The position numbers and the translations under genes were made by a program. Below are positions 24,469-32,585 of a stretch of DNA of 64,000 nucleotides, in pieces. The notes beneath the pieces were generated by a model, which ran no database searches, was not told where the DNA came from, and saw only the letters and a program-made list of their open reading frames with translations. The DNA lies in the NCBI GenBank assembly GCA_041559015.1, contig JBFFED010000002.1, positions 16,714 to 80,713 of the forward strand, given 5' to 3'. This DNA is from COMBO-56-21 sp041559015. Lineage in GTDB: Archaea > Thermoplasmatota > Thermoplasmata > UBA10834. Positions within the stretch are counted from its first letter, which is position 1. Every line of letters begins with the position of its first letter.

Positions 24469-25641
24469 TCACACGAACGCGCCTATGGTAGGGAGGTCGA
24501 GCAGGTCCATGTCGAAGAACACAATCCCCTCCATGATCTCCCGGGAGCCGAGCCTGTCCGTCCCTGCCAGTCCCGCCAGGAAGGACGCCCTCCACCAGAG
24601 GTCCAGGGCGTTGTTCGCGAGCGCGCCCAGGTATACCTGGGCGAGGTTGTACCCGTAGCCCTCCATATCGCACAGGTGGGCCGCGTGCCCGAGGAAGCAG
24701 TCCCTGCCGTTGACGGTCCTGAGGTAGTCCTCGAACGCCCTCCTGCCCGAGGCGGTCATGGGCGTCAGGTGCACAGAGGCAGGCCCCGTCCTAGAAGTCT
24801 CCTCGACGGAGCCGTCCTCCGAGAGCCTGTAGCCGACTATCGTCTCCCCCTGGAGCTTGAACACGTTCCAGTTAAACTTCCTGTCTACATAGACAGGAAG
24901 CATGCTCAAGTCTTCCAGGTCGAACAGCTCCGCGCCGTCCATGACCGCGAGTTCCTCGATGTCCGAGGAGGCCTCCGACTGCCTCACGAGCCTCACTATG
25001 TCGCGCGCGCCCGTGTTCTGGCGCGTGTGCCCGTGTTCCGCATACGTGAGCGCCCTGCTGAGCCCCATCTCGTCCGCGAGGTCCTCGATCACGACGCTCC
25101 CCGCGTCCCGGAGCGAACCGGTGGACTGTGCCACCTTGGCCCGCCTCGTGTTGTCCAGGAATTCTCTGAAGACTTCCCTTGCATCCTTGAGCTCCTTCTC
25201 CAGTTCTGGCCTCTCATAATCCTGAAGGACGGTCCTCGCGAGCTGTTCGAGTCTCTCGCCTTCGAGCCCGATCCCCCTGCACGAGAGGTTCGCGTTGACC
25301 TGTATCCTCCAGCCGACGAAGATGTTGATCGGGAACGCCCGACAGAAGTGCGGCCTGTCCTGGTATATCGTGCACCTCCTCCCGGACAGGAAGTGACAGG
25401 CCCCGTGCTCCCCCCTGAGCTTGATGGCCGCTCCCCTCACCTCAGGCGATATGTGCGACTCGACGACGGAGTCCCTGAGCAGGGGGTCCGCCCTGAACCT
25501 GCTTTCTTCCCGGGGGAGCAGCTCGGGCTGGCAGAGGCAGCAGAGCGCGCACTTGTCTATGCACCTGTAGCTCCTGCCCATGACCTCGGAGAAGTCCGTC
25601 TCGAGGGGATTACTCTGGCCGGCCAACGACGTCCCTTCCAT
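24469..25641 (-). CDS. YkgJ-family cysteine-cluster protein with long C-terminal extension
   Basis: 390 residues. The N-terminal third has the Fe-S/Zn-type Cys cluster of the YkgJ family: CIDKCALCCLCQPELLP, then GACHFLSGRRCTIYQDRPHF and CRAFP, with a further Cys at LSCRGIG. The remaining 250 residues are mixed alpha/beta with no motif I recognise. ATG 25641, with GGGAGA upstream, overlaps the dihydroorotase gene by 32 bases; ATG 25581 is an alternative. The overlap suggests co-expression with pyrC and AMMECR1. Function unknown; some relatives are linked to metal or methyl-transfer chemistry. Confidence 0.8.
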   Translation of the reverse strand: MEGTSLAGQSNPLETDFSEVMGRSYRCIDKCALCCLCQPELLPREESRFRADPLLRDSVVESHISPEVRGAAIKLRGEHGACHFLSGRRCTIYQDRPHFCRAFPINIFVGWRIQVNANLSCRGIGLEGERLEQLARTVLQDYERPELEKELKDAREVFREFLDNTRRAKVAQSTGSLRDAGSVVIEDLADEMGLSRALTYAEHGHTRQNTGARDIVRLVRQSEASSDIEELAVMDGAELFDLEDLSMLPVYVDRKFNWNVFKLQGETIVGYRLSEDGSVEETSRTGPASVHLTPMTASGRRAFEDYLRTVNGRDCFLGHAAHLCDMEGYGYNLAQVYLGALANNALDLWWRASFLAGLAGTDRLGSREIMEGIVFFDMDLLDLPTIGAFV

Positions 25642-26875
25642 TGCGTTCTCCCACCAGGTACCCGTCCTCCACTATGACCTCGCCCCTGAGGAAGACGGCC
25701 TTGGGGAATATACCGTGCATGCCCTCGAAGGCGCTCCAGGCGCACTTCGAATGCAGCCTCGAGCCCTTGATGACGCTCGTGGATGACATGTCGACCACCG
25801 TCAGGTCGGCGTCGTACCCGGGCGCGATCCTGCCCTTCCTGACACCGTATATCTCCGCCGGGCGCTCGCACAGCGCCCTGACCACAGAGCTGAGGTCGAG
25901 GTGTCTCTCCCTGACGTGGTGGAGCATGAGGGGGAACATCGTCTCGACGCCCGGCATTCCCGTTGGGGCGTAATCGAAGTCCTCCTCCTTCTCCTCCAGG
26001 GTGTGGGGCGCATGGTCGGACGCGATGATGTCGAAGGCGCCGTCCTTGAACGCCTGGAACAGGCCATGCCGGTCATCCCTGCGCCTGAGGGGCGGGTTCA
26101 CCTTTCCCAGGGTGCCTGCCCTGCTCGAAGTGTCCAGGAGCAGGTGGTGTGGCGTCACCTCCGATGTGAGGTTGGGTACTTTGGCAATGAGGGGGACCGA
26201 GTTCCTGGCGGACACATGACATATGTGCAGCCTGCAGGCCTTTGCGTACTCCCTGACCTTCCTGATGGCGCTCGCCTCGCAGTCCTTATTCCTGTTCTTC
26301 ATATGGTCCTCGAGGCTCTCCTCCGGCTCCTTGCGTCTGAGGGACTCGTCCTCCGCGTGCACCGCGAGGACCTTGCCTGAGGCGGCGACCGCCCGCAGCT
26401 GCTCACCGACCTGGTCGAGCGACTGAACCAGCAGCTCGCCCGTCGTGCTGGCCATGTACAGTTTGAACCCGATGACGTCCTTGGAGAGCGTGGCGATGTC
26501 CGTGCCCGGCCTGACCCCGGCGAAGAGCCCGAAGTCCACCAGACTCTTGCTCTCCGCGATCCTCTTCTTGTCCCTGAGCGCGGACGGAGTCGTAGTCGGC
26601 GGTCTGGTGTTGGGCATGTCGAACACGCATGTGACTCCGCCGCATATCGCTGCCATGGACCCCGTCCCGAAGTCCTCCTTGTTGGTCATCCCGGGGTCCC
26701 TGAAGTGCACGTGCGAGTCTATCGCCCCCGGGAGGATCGTCTTGCCGCCGAACTTGTAGACCTTGTCGCCGTCGAGCGTCTTCGCTATCTCTGAGATCCT
26801 GCCGTTCTCGATGCCTACGCAGCACCTTTCGAGCCTGCCAGAGACGTAGCAGTTACCCTCGACCACAACTTCCAT
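25610..26875 (-). CDS. pyrC: Dihydroorotase
   Basis: 421 residues from ATG 26875; a GTG at 26884 is also plausible. Amidohydrolase fold with metal motif DSHVHFRDPG near residue 50, Lys in GFKLYMAST (carbamylated Lys position), HICHVSA and SDHAPHT. The substrate loop GMPGVETMFPLM is typical of dihydroorotase rather than allantoinase. It closes the pyrimidine ring (carbamoyl aspartate to dihydroorotate). It overlaps AMMECR1 upstream and the YkgJ-family gene downstream. Confidence 0.92.
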   Translation of the reverse strand: MEVVVEGNCYVSGRLERCCVGIENGRISEIAKTLDGDKVYKFGGKTILPGAIDSHVHFRDPGMTNKEDFGTGSMAAICGGVTCVFDMPNTRPPTTTPSALRDKKRIAESKSLVDFGLFAGVRPGTDIATLSKDVIGFKLYMASTTGELLVQSLDQVGEQLRAVAASGKVLAVHAEDESLRRKEPEESLEDHMKNRNKDCEASAIRKVREYAKACRLHICHVSARNSVPLIAKVPNLTSEVTPHHLLLDTSSRAGTLGKVNPPLRRRDDRHGLFQAFKDGAFDIIASDHAPHTLEEKEEDFDYAPTGMPGVETMFPLMLHHVRERHLDLSSVVRALCERPAEIYGVRKGRIAPGYDADLTVVDMSSTSVIKGSRLHSKCAWSAFEGMHGIFPKAVFLRGEVIVEDGYLVGERNGRDVVGRPE

Positions 26876-27479
26876 GCTCTTCACTGAGTGACCTTCGCTT
26901 GACGTCCCCGCCGGGTCTGACCTCGGAGAACACCTCCGCCTGGAACTTGAACACCTTGGTGCCCTGCTGAAGCCAAGCATCGGGCATCAGGCCTGCCTTG
27001 AGACAGCATTGGGACAGGAACTCCTCGGCGTCCCAGTCCCACTCGACCGGGACCTGCGGCAGGAGCAGCCCTCTGGAGAACCCTCTCTGGATGATCAGGC
27101 CGTCCTCGCCGATCCTGACATGGTCTCGATGCTCGACGGCCCTCTTTACTCTGACCTCCTCAGGGGACGTGAGCAGGCTCACCTCGACCGATATCTTGTC
27201 CAGCTCGCCGTCCCTGACCGGTGGGAACCTCGGGTCCTTCGAGGCCGCGCTTATCGCTGCGTCCCTGAGGGCCTCTATCAGGGGCATGATCGGCTCGGGG
27301 TAGCCGATGCACCCCCGGAGGTCGCCCGTAGGGTAGGCACTGAGGGTGACGAACACCCCGGACTTCTGCTTGAATATCGGGGGCGTCGGGAACTCCTTCG
27401 GCTTCGCCTTCCTCACGTGGTTCTCGACCACGTTCCTCGCGACCCTGACCGCCAGCTCGCCATCCTCATCCGAGAACAT
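26853..27479 (-). CDS. AMMECR1-domain protein
   Basis: 208 residues. The family signature LRGCIG occurs in GDLRGCIGYPEP, with PRFPPV and a later LLLPQVPVEWDWDAEEFLSQ followed by CCLKAG. AMMECR1 proteins are widespread in archaea and eukaryotes and often lie near radical-SAM and MEMO genes; the biochemical role is unsettled. It starts an operon with pyrC and the YkgJ-family gene and overlaps pyrC by about 20 bases. Confidence 0.92.
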   Translation of the reverse strand: MFSDEDGELAVRVARNVVENHVRKAKPKEFPTPPIFKQKSGVFVTLSAYPTGDLRGCIGYPEPIMPLIEALRDAAISAASKDPRFPPVRDGELDKISVEVSLLTSPEEVRVKRAVEHRDHVRIGEDGLIIQRGFSRGLLLPQVPVEWDWDAEEFLSQCCLKAGLMPDAWLQQGTKVFKFQAEVFSEVRPGGDVKRRSLSEEHGSCGRG

Positions 27480-27510
27480 ACCACTCGCTCTGCGTGGATG
27501 GAGTACTGCC

Positions 27511-27520
27511 CATAAAAGGC
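27511..27520 (-). promoter_or_regulatory. TATA-like box for the AMMECR1-pyrC operon
   Basis: Minus strand GCCTTTTATG, centred about 36 bases before the ATG at 27479. Confidence 0.45.
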
Positions 27521-27617
27521 TTTATGGCCGTCTTATCGGACTGTCTGGCGCGCGTGCGCGGCGATGTCGCGCCTGCCGAGTCCTCCAGACGTCTGGCCTG
27601 GGAACCGTGCGCCAAGT

Positions 27618-27626
27618 CTTAAATAT
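27618..27626 (+). promoter_or_regulatory. TATA-like box for the V4R-Roadblock pair
   Basis: CTTAAATAT is about 30-38 bases before the ATG at 27656, predicting a very short leader. Confidence 0.55.
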
Positions 27627-27655
27627 CCACCACTCGAATCCCAGAGAGACCAGCG

Positions 27656-28072
27656 ATGAAGTTCGTCAAGCTTTCTCAATCCGAGTTCGAGGAGATCAGG
27701 AAGCTGTACGAGGGGGTCATGTCCCAAGCCTGCTACGGCCTCTTCTTCCGAGAGGGCATGATACTCGGCGAGGAGATGTCAAAGATCGCCATGCAGGAGC
27801 CCGAGAAGTACTTCGAGATATGCGCGAACCTGTTGCGCGCGCGCGGGTGGGTGGACAACATTGTCTTCGAGGAGTCCACCGCCGTGGCCGAGGGGTCGAT
27901 CGAGGCTTCGAGCACGGCGAACGGGTGCGCCACATGCCACCGGCTGAGGGGCATCGTGAGGAAGGTCTACGAGGCCCAGATGCACAGGCGGCTGCACTGC
28001 GAGGAGATAGAGTGCATGAGCAGAGGGGACAAGCGCTGCGTCTTCAAGGTGGAATCTGTAGGGGGAGAATAG
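27656..28072 (+). CDS. V4R-domain protein
   Basis: 138 residues matching the V4R (vinyl 4 reductase-like) domain. The C-terminal half has CHRLRGIVRKVYEAQMHRRL, then HCEEIECMSRGDKRCVFKVE; the EC-x(4-6)-GD-x(2)-C-x-F pattern is the family hallmark, and the Cys/His residues may bind a metal or small molecule. It is followed two bases later by a Roadblock/LC7 gene and is surely co-translated. A second V4R protein at 40988 is paired with a Ras-like GTPase, so the two loci may form one signalling set. Confidence 0.8.
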   Translation: MKFVKLSQSEFEEIRKLYEGVMSQACYGLFFREGMILGEEMSKIAMQEPEKYFEICANLLRARGWVDNIVFEESTAVAEGSIEASSTANGCATCHRLRGIVRKVYEAQMHRRLHCEEIECMSRGDKRCVFKVESVGGE

Positions 28073-28073
28073 G

Positions 28074-28421
28074 ATGGAACTCAAGCCTGCCCTCAGGTCG
28101 CTCAGGAGCAGCTGCGGGTCCGTGGCGTCCGCGGTCATCAGCAGGGACGGCCTCGTGATAGCCGCCGACATGCCGGAGGGCGTGTCGATGGAGACATTCG
28201 CGATCATGTGCGCGACCCTGATGGGCGCCGCATCGACGGCGAACTCGGAGTTGCGTGTGGGGACGCCCCAGCACATCATAGTCGAGTCGGAGGAGGCGAA
28301 GATGGTCGCGGTTGGCGCTGGGCGTAAGGCCCTCGTCGTCGCGGTCATCGGCAAGAAGGCCGACGCCGCGCTCGCGATCAAGAAGCTCGACGAGATGGCT
28401 GAGACCATCAAGATGATATGA
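28074..28421 (+). CDS. Roadblock/LC7-domain protein
   Basis: 115 residues, one Roadblock/LC7 fold: helix, then VASAVISRDGLVIAADMPEG, then a long helix with FAIMCATLMGAA, then HIIVESEEAKMVAVGAG and a last helix. The domain dimerises and acts as a platform or GTPase-activating partner for small GTPases (MglB-MglA in bacteria). ATG 28074 follows the V4R stop by one base. A Ras-like GTPase gene lies 12 kb away in the window, a natural partner candidate. Confidence 0.88.
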   Translation: MELKPALRSLRSSCGSVASAVISRDGLVIAADMPEGVSMETFAIMCATLMGAASTANSELRVGTPQHIIVESEEAKMVAVGAGRKALVVAVIGKKADAALAIKKLDEMAETIKMI

Positions 28422-28473
28422 GCCGCCTTCGAGAAACCGATAAGGGGTTTTCCAGGGGTTTGTGCCTGAGAGC

Positions 28474-30303
28474 CTAGGCCAGGTCCAGCTCCTTCATCTT
28501 CTCCGGTGTGGGCTCCCCGTCATGGGTCCACCCGCGGGACTTCATGTAGTCGTCGAGCATCGTGTTCATCTCCTCGACGGATATCTTCGAGCCCTTGGAG
28601 ACGCCCTCGGGTATCGGGTCCTCGAGCACCCTCGGGGGCAACAGCCAGTCCTTCCTCGTCACACCTTCCCGGTGGTTGAAAGCGCCCTTCATGTTGTGGA
28701 CCCTCTCGCCTATCTTCAGGAGCTCCTCCTCGGTGAACTTCAGGCCGGTTATGGCCTCTAACACCTCAGGCAGCTTGGCGATCAGGTAGAATCCCCTCGA
28801 GAACTTGCACAGCCCGACTGAGTCGTAGACGCACATGAAGTTCTCCATCGTGGCGACCATCTCGCCCTTGCCTGCGGTCGAGAACCTGTCGATGCCCTCC
28901 CACTTCCAGAACTTGCCCACGAGCTCGGGCGCGTAGAACCCCGCCCTCAGGTGGCATGCCCCTCTCGTGGAGGTCATGTACGCGAGCCCGTGCCCTTTCA
29001 TGCCCCTGACATCGTACGCAGGAGGCTCCATGCCCTTCGTGTGGATGGCGTACCTCTCGGAGCCCTTGCCTATCCTCTGCGCGGCCACCTTGACGCCGTC
29101 CGCGAGCCCCTCGCCGAAGCCCTTCCTGTTGCCGATCATCTCGACCATCTTCGGCACTGCGTCAGAGGCGTTGCTCCAGGAGAGGTCGAGCCCCACCTCA
29201 TCCTTTGTGATTATCCCGCGCTGGTACAGCTCCATCGCGAAGCCTATCGTGACCCCGCATGAGATGGTGTCCAGGCCTAGGAGGTCGCACAGCTCGTTCG
29301 CCTTCGCGACGCTCTCGACATCCGAGTTGCCGCAGGTCCCCCCGAGGGAGTACAGCGTTTCGTACTCGATGCCGTCTATCGCCACGCCCGCGAACTTGCC
29401 CGACTCGACCTCGAACAGCTTCCCGCACGGCTTGGTGCACGCGAAGCAGGCCTTGTTCTTGGAGACGTACTTCGGAGCCCAGTAGTACGGGTCTATCTTC
29501 TCGCGCTCGTTGAACACGCTCTCCTGCCAGTTCCGGGTCGGGAAGACTCCCCTGTCCTTGTTTATCCAGCCCAGGAACTCGCCGGTGCCGTACTTCGTGT
29601 CCTCGACGAACGACGGCGCCGCCTCGTACACCTTCTGGTACTGGAGCGCCAGCTGGAGGAGCTTGTCCGGGTCCGCGGGGACCAGGTCCTTCGTGCCCCT
29701 GATGACTATGGCCTTGAGCATCTTCGAGCCCATGACCGCTCCGAGGCCTCCCCTGCCGGACTGCCGGTCCTCGCAGTCGATGCCAGCCATCCGGGAGAGC
29801 TTCTCGCCCGCGACGCCTATGCACGCGACCTTGACGTCCCAGCCGTGGCGCTTCTTGAGTATCTCCGGGACCTCCCTGGTGTCCTTACCCCAGAGGTCTC
29901 TGGCCTCCAGGATCTCGACCTTCTCGTCCTCTATCCACAGATAGACCGGCTCGTCCGACTTGCCGACTATCTCGAGCGCGTCGTAGCCCGCGTGCCTGAG
30001 CTCAGGCCCGATCGATCCGCCCATGATGCTCTCCGCGAGGCCGCCGGTCGCGGGCGACTTCGCCGCGAAGGCGACCTTGCCACCAGTGCCCACAGGGAAC
30101 CCGTCGAACGCGCCGCCCGCAATCGCGAACACGTTGTCCGCGCCGAAAGTGTCCGCTCCAGGGGGCATGTCGTGGTACACTATCTGTACCGCGAACCCCT
30201 GTCCTCCGAGGTACTTGCGGGCGTACTTCTCGTCGAAGGTCCGCTCGCTCGACTTCCCCTCGCTCAGGTCGACCTTGAGTATCTTGCCAGTGTATCCCTT
30301 CAT
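28474..30303 (-). CDS. Aldehyde:ferredoxin oxidoreductase family (tungsten pterin)
   Basis: 609 residues. N-terminus MKGYTGKILKVDLSEGK and GGQGFAVQIVY are typical, as are GGKVAFAAKSPATGG and DCEDRQSGRGGLGAVMGSK (pterin-binding region). The 4Fe-4S ligands are CFACTKPC plus Cys in SVGLCKFSRG. It oxidises aldehydes or carboxylates' reverse reaction using ferredoxin and W-bis-pterin. ATG 30303 has GGAGGA at good spacing; ATG 30309 overlaps the ferredoxin stop. It is co-transcribed with the 4Fe-4S protein upstream. The particular aldehyde is unknown. Confidence 0.92.
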   Translation of the reverse strand: MKGYTGKILKVDLSEGKSSERTFDEKYARKYLGGQGFAVQIVYHDMPPGADTFGADNVFAIAGGAFDGFPVGTGGKVAFAAKSPATGGLAESIMGGSIGPELRHAGYDALEIVGKSDEPVYLWIEDEKVEILEARDLWGKDTREVPEILKKRHGWDVKVACIGVAGEKLSRMAGIDCEDRQSGRGGLGAVMGSKMLKAIVIRGTKDLVPADPDKLLQLALQYQKVYEAAPSFVEDTKYGTGEFLGWINKDRGVFPTRNWQESVFNEREKIDPYYWAPKYVSKNKACFACTKPCGKLFEVESGKFAGVAIDGIEYETLYSLGGTCGNSDVESVAKANELCDLLGLDTISCGVTIGFAMELYQRGIITKDEVGLDLSWSNASDAVPKMVEMIGNRKGFGEGLADGVKVAAQRIGKGSERYAIHTKGMEPPAYDVRGMKGHGLAYMTSTRGACHLRAGFYAPELVGKFWKWEGIDRFSTAGKGEMVATMENFMCVYDSVGLCKFSRGFYLIAKLPEVLEAITGLKFTEEELLKIGERVHNMKGAFNHREGVTRKDWLLPPRVLEDPIPEGVSKGSKISVEEMNTMLDDYMKSRGWTHDGEPTPEKMKELDLA

Positions 30304-30305
30304 GG

Positions 30306-30755
30306 TCATTCCTCCTCCTGCAGGAGAGCCCTGACCTTCTCGTACTGCTCCTTCTTCGGCTCCTCGTACACGATGGCCTTCATCGGGCAGAACTTGACGC
30401 AGGTCGGGTCACCCCCGCACAGGTCGCACTTGAAGGCGGTCTCCTCCATGCGCATCACGCCGTACGGGCATACCTCGACGCAGGCGCCGCACGCGGTGCA
30501 CAGCTCCTGGTCGACGTGCACGACGCCGTCCTTCTTCTTGATCGCGTCCACAGGGCAGTGGAGCATACAGCATTCCTTCCCGCAGGCCACGCACTGCGTG
30601 CACACTGATGGGAAGTCGATCTTCACTCCTCGCCTGTGCACCTGCAGGCGCGCGTTCGCGTGGTTCACGACCTTGTCGTGGTATATGGTGCAGGCCATCT
30701 CGCAGAACCTGCAGCCAGTGCAGTTCTCAGGGTAGGGTACCAACATCTTGACCAT
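30306..30755 (-). CDS. Polyferredoxin-like 4Fe-4S electron-transfer subunit of the AOR
   Basis: 149 residues with four 4Fe-4S motifs: CTGCRFCEMAC, CTQCVACGKEC followed by CPVDA, CTACGACVEVCPYG and CDLCGGDPTCVKFCP. This HycB/HybA-like layout commonly accompanies aldehyde oxidoreductases and passes electrons on. GGGGGAG precedes the ATG and a TATA-like box lies at 30806-30815. Its stop overlaps the AOR reading frame, so the two are made together. It would shuttle electrons between the tungsten enzyme and soluble ferredoxin or another acceptor. Confidence 0.9.
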   Translation of the reverse strand: MVKMLVPYPENCTGCRFCEMACTIYHDKVVNHANARLQVHRRGVKIDFPSVCTQCVACGKECCMLHCPVDAIKKKDGVVHVDQELCTACGACVEVCPYGVMRMEETAFKCDLCGGDPTCVKFCPMKAIVYEEPKKEQYEKVRALLQEEE

Positions 30756-30805
30756 ACTGACTCTCCCCCTTGGATTCAGAGGCGTCTCTCAGTAACGGAA
30801 TACGC

Positions 30806-30815
30806 TTAAAAAAGC
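30806..30815 (-). promoter_or_regulatory. TATA-like box for the ferredoxin-AOR operon
   Basis: Minus strand TTTTTTAAGC, about 50-60 bases before the ATG at 30755, leaving room for a leader with the GGGGGAG site. Confidence 0.45.
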
Positions 30816-30846
30816 TGTGCCCTCCGGGCCGGTGCTTCTCGGAATC

Positions 30847-31215
30847 TCACTTCGATTTGCGTCTCTGCTTCGGCCGCTGCTTCGCCTTTGGGGACTGCTT
30901 GATCTCGATCCTCTTCAGATCCGCCTTCTTCTCGGGCGTCTCCTTCTCGATCTCCGAAAGGACCACGTCGATGGCGCTCTTCACGGCCAGGAGCATCTCC
31001 TTCTCTGCCCTGTGTATCCTGGTCTTCGTCTCCTCGGGGACGTTCAACTGCTTCACCGCGGAGTTCGCGGCCTGTAGGGCCTCCGTGCCCGCGTTGATGA
31101 AGTGCGTCATCGTTTCCTTCGTGACGACGTTCTTCGTGATCTCCTCAAGATGCCTTTCTAGGCGCTTTGCGGCCTCTAGGCTTTCTTCCACCTTTTCTCT
31201 TGCCAACTTCCTCAC
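30847..31215 (-). CDS. Small basic coiled-coil protein overlapping arsA
   Basis: 122 residues, almost wholly helical, with heptad-like spacing in ESLEAAKRLERHLEEITKNV and AEKEMLLAVKSAIDVVLSEI. The tail is Lys/Arg/Gln-rich (SPKAKQRPKQRRKSK). As drawn it overlaps arsA by 71 bases in another frame. Either this gene begins later or the arsA tail is really short; both frames look plausible. No family recognised; possibly a partner of the ATPase. Confidence 0.6.
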   Translation of the reverse strand: MRKLAREKVEESLEAAKRLERHLEEITKNVVTKETMTHFINAGTEALQAANSAVKQLNVPEETKTRIHRAEKEMLLAVKSAIDVVLSEIEKETPEKKADLKRIEIKQSPKAKQRPKQRRKSK

Positions 31216-32374
31216 CCTCGAAACGTATGTTCAGCCACCCGTCCTCCATCTCGGCCCCCAGGATCTTCCTGTTGGTCAGGGAGTGGGGCAGCGCGATCGA
31301 CTTCTTGAACGCCCCAAGCTGCACCGTCAAATCGTCCTTCCTCGTATATAGCTCTAGTTTCTGGTCGAGCGGGAAGGGCAGCTTCAGGGCGAGCACGCTC
31401 TCGCCGTCCTTGTCGTACATCTTCATGGGGGACTCAGTCGAGAAGGTCTGAGAGGGGTCCCCGTCCCCGAACAGCTCGTCCGCAAGGCCCTCCAGGGCCT
31501 TCTCTCCCAGGACCTCCCTGGGCATCAGCCTCGCCCTCATCGTCTTCAGGGGCGAGAAGGCCTCGTCTATCGCCACCATGTGCCTCCTCTGCTCCTCGAG
31601 CTTGGCGTTCCAGTAGTCCCCGCGTAGCTCCTCGGGGACGACCCTGTTTATGATTATGCTCTCGACCGTGTACCCGTACAGGCAGAGGTATGTGTACGCC
31701 CTCTGCGTCTCCGTGATGACCATCTTCTCCGGGTTCACGACAAGCCTCACCGAGGTTATATCGGGGTCGGACAGGAGGTCCTTCACGTACCGGAGCCTCT
31801 CCCTCAGACCCTCGAGATCCTCGAGGAACTTGTCAGTCGGGAGAGGGGTCGATATGATCTTGCCGACGGTAACGCGCGCGACCTTGATGACGTTCCTGAC
31901 CATGTGGAAGAGCCTGTCGAAGTACCAGTTGGCAGTGTCGGGGAAGGCCAGCAGCCTGAGCGTGTCCGCCGTGGGCGCTGTGTCCATTATCACGACATCG
32001 TAGGCCTTCTTCTTGTGGAACTCCTCGACGTAGAAGAGCGCGGACATGAGCTCCATGCCAGGGAAGACCGCCATCTCCTTCGCCGTGACGGCGTCCATGC
32101 CCTGCGAGGCAAGGAAGTCGGACAGGTAGGCCTGTATCTCCTTCCACCTGGTCTCCAGCTCGTGCTGTATGTCCACCTCTATCCCGTCGAGGTTCCTCGA
32201 GATCCGCGTCAGCTCGCCCGAGAGTTGCATCTCGAGCGAGTCGGAGAGGCTGTGGGCGGCGTCCGTGCTGAGGATGATGGTCTTCTTGCCCTGTGCGGCG
32301 CACCTGAGGGCAGTGGCTGCAGCCACTGATGTCTTCCCGACACCCCCCTTGCCTGTGTATATGATTATCCTCAT
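31145..32374 (-). CDS. arsA: ArsA/Get3-type ATPase
   Basis: 409 residues. Deviant Walker A YTGKGGVGKTSVAAATALR, switch I STDAAHSLSD, and switch II DTAPTADTLRLL are those of ArsA/Get3. The C-terminal portion (LKLPFPLDQKLELYTRKDDL onward) resembles the HSP20-like domain fused to many archaeal ArsA. Beyond it lies an unusual basic tail, GKRKGGRKPRGRKAPRKAS. Archaeal members probably chaperone tail-anchored proteins rather than pump arsenite; no arsenic genes are near. It probably runs from its own promoter upstream of 32374. Confidence 0.92.
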   Translation of the reverse strand: MRIIIYTGKGGVGKTSVAAATALRCAAQGKKTIILSTDAAHSLSDSLEMQLSGELTRISRNLDGIEVDIQHELETRWKEIQAYLSDFLASQGMDAVTAKEMAVFPGMELMSALFYVEEFHKKKAYDVVIMDTAPTADTLRLLAFPDTANWYFDRLFHMVRNVIKVARVTVGKIISTPLPTDKFLEDLEGLRERLRYVKDLLSDPDITSVRLVVNPEKMVITETQRAYTYLCLYGYTVESIIINRVVPEELRGDYWNAKLEEQRRHMVAIDEAFSPLKTMRARLMPREVLGEKALEGLADELFGDGDPSQTFSTESPMKMYDKDGESVLALKLPFPLDQKLELYTRKDDLTVQLGAFKKSIALPHSLTNRKILGAEMEDGWLNIRFEGEEVGKRKGGRKPRGRKAPRKAS

Positions 32375-32430
32375 CTGCGGGCCTCAGGGACGACCGTAGG
32401 GTTCGCTCAGAAATAATGCTGTCGCAGTAT

Positions 32431-32539
32431 TGGTGTCGGGGACGGGGTTCGAACCCGTGACCTCCGGATTTCTTAGGAGCGCGTGGTCAGGCGATTCTCC
32501 CTATGAGTCCGACGCTCCACCAGGCTGAGCCACCCCGAC
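32431..32539 (-). tRNA. tRNA-Met (CAT) with intron
   Basis: Acceptor GTCGGGG/CCCCGAC, D arm, anticodon stem TCGGA/TCCGG with loop CTCATA-A, T stem CGGGG/CCCCG, encoded CCA. An intron of about 32 bases sits after position 37 (32470-32501); GGAG and CTCC near its ends can form the central helix of a bulge-helix-bulge. The G1-C72 pair and the lack of three consecutive G:C pairs in the anticodon stem argue for the elongator, although a CAT tRNA modified to read Ile cannot be excluded. Confidence 0.93.
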
Positions 32540-32585
32540 TTTTCGATCACATAACTCCGGAAAGCGCGGACCGATCCCAGCCGCG

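Noticed and set aside
26403..26825. Arg/Gly-rich minus-strand frame inside dihydroorotase
   Set aside because: High-G+C shadow frame of pyrC.
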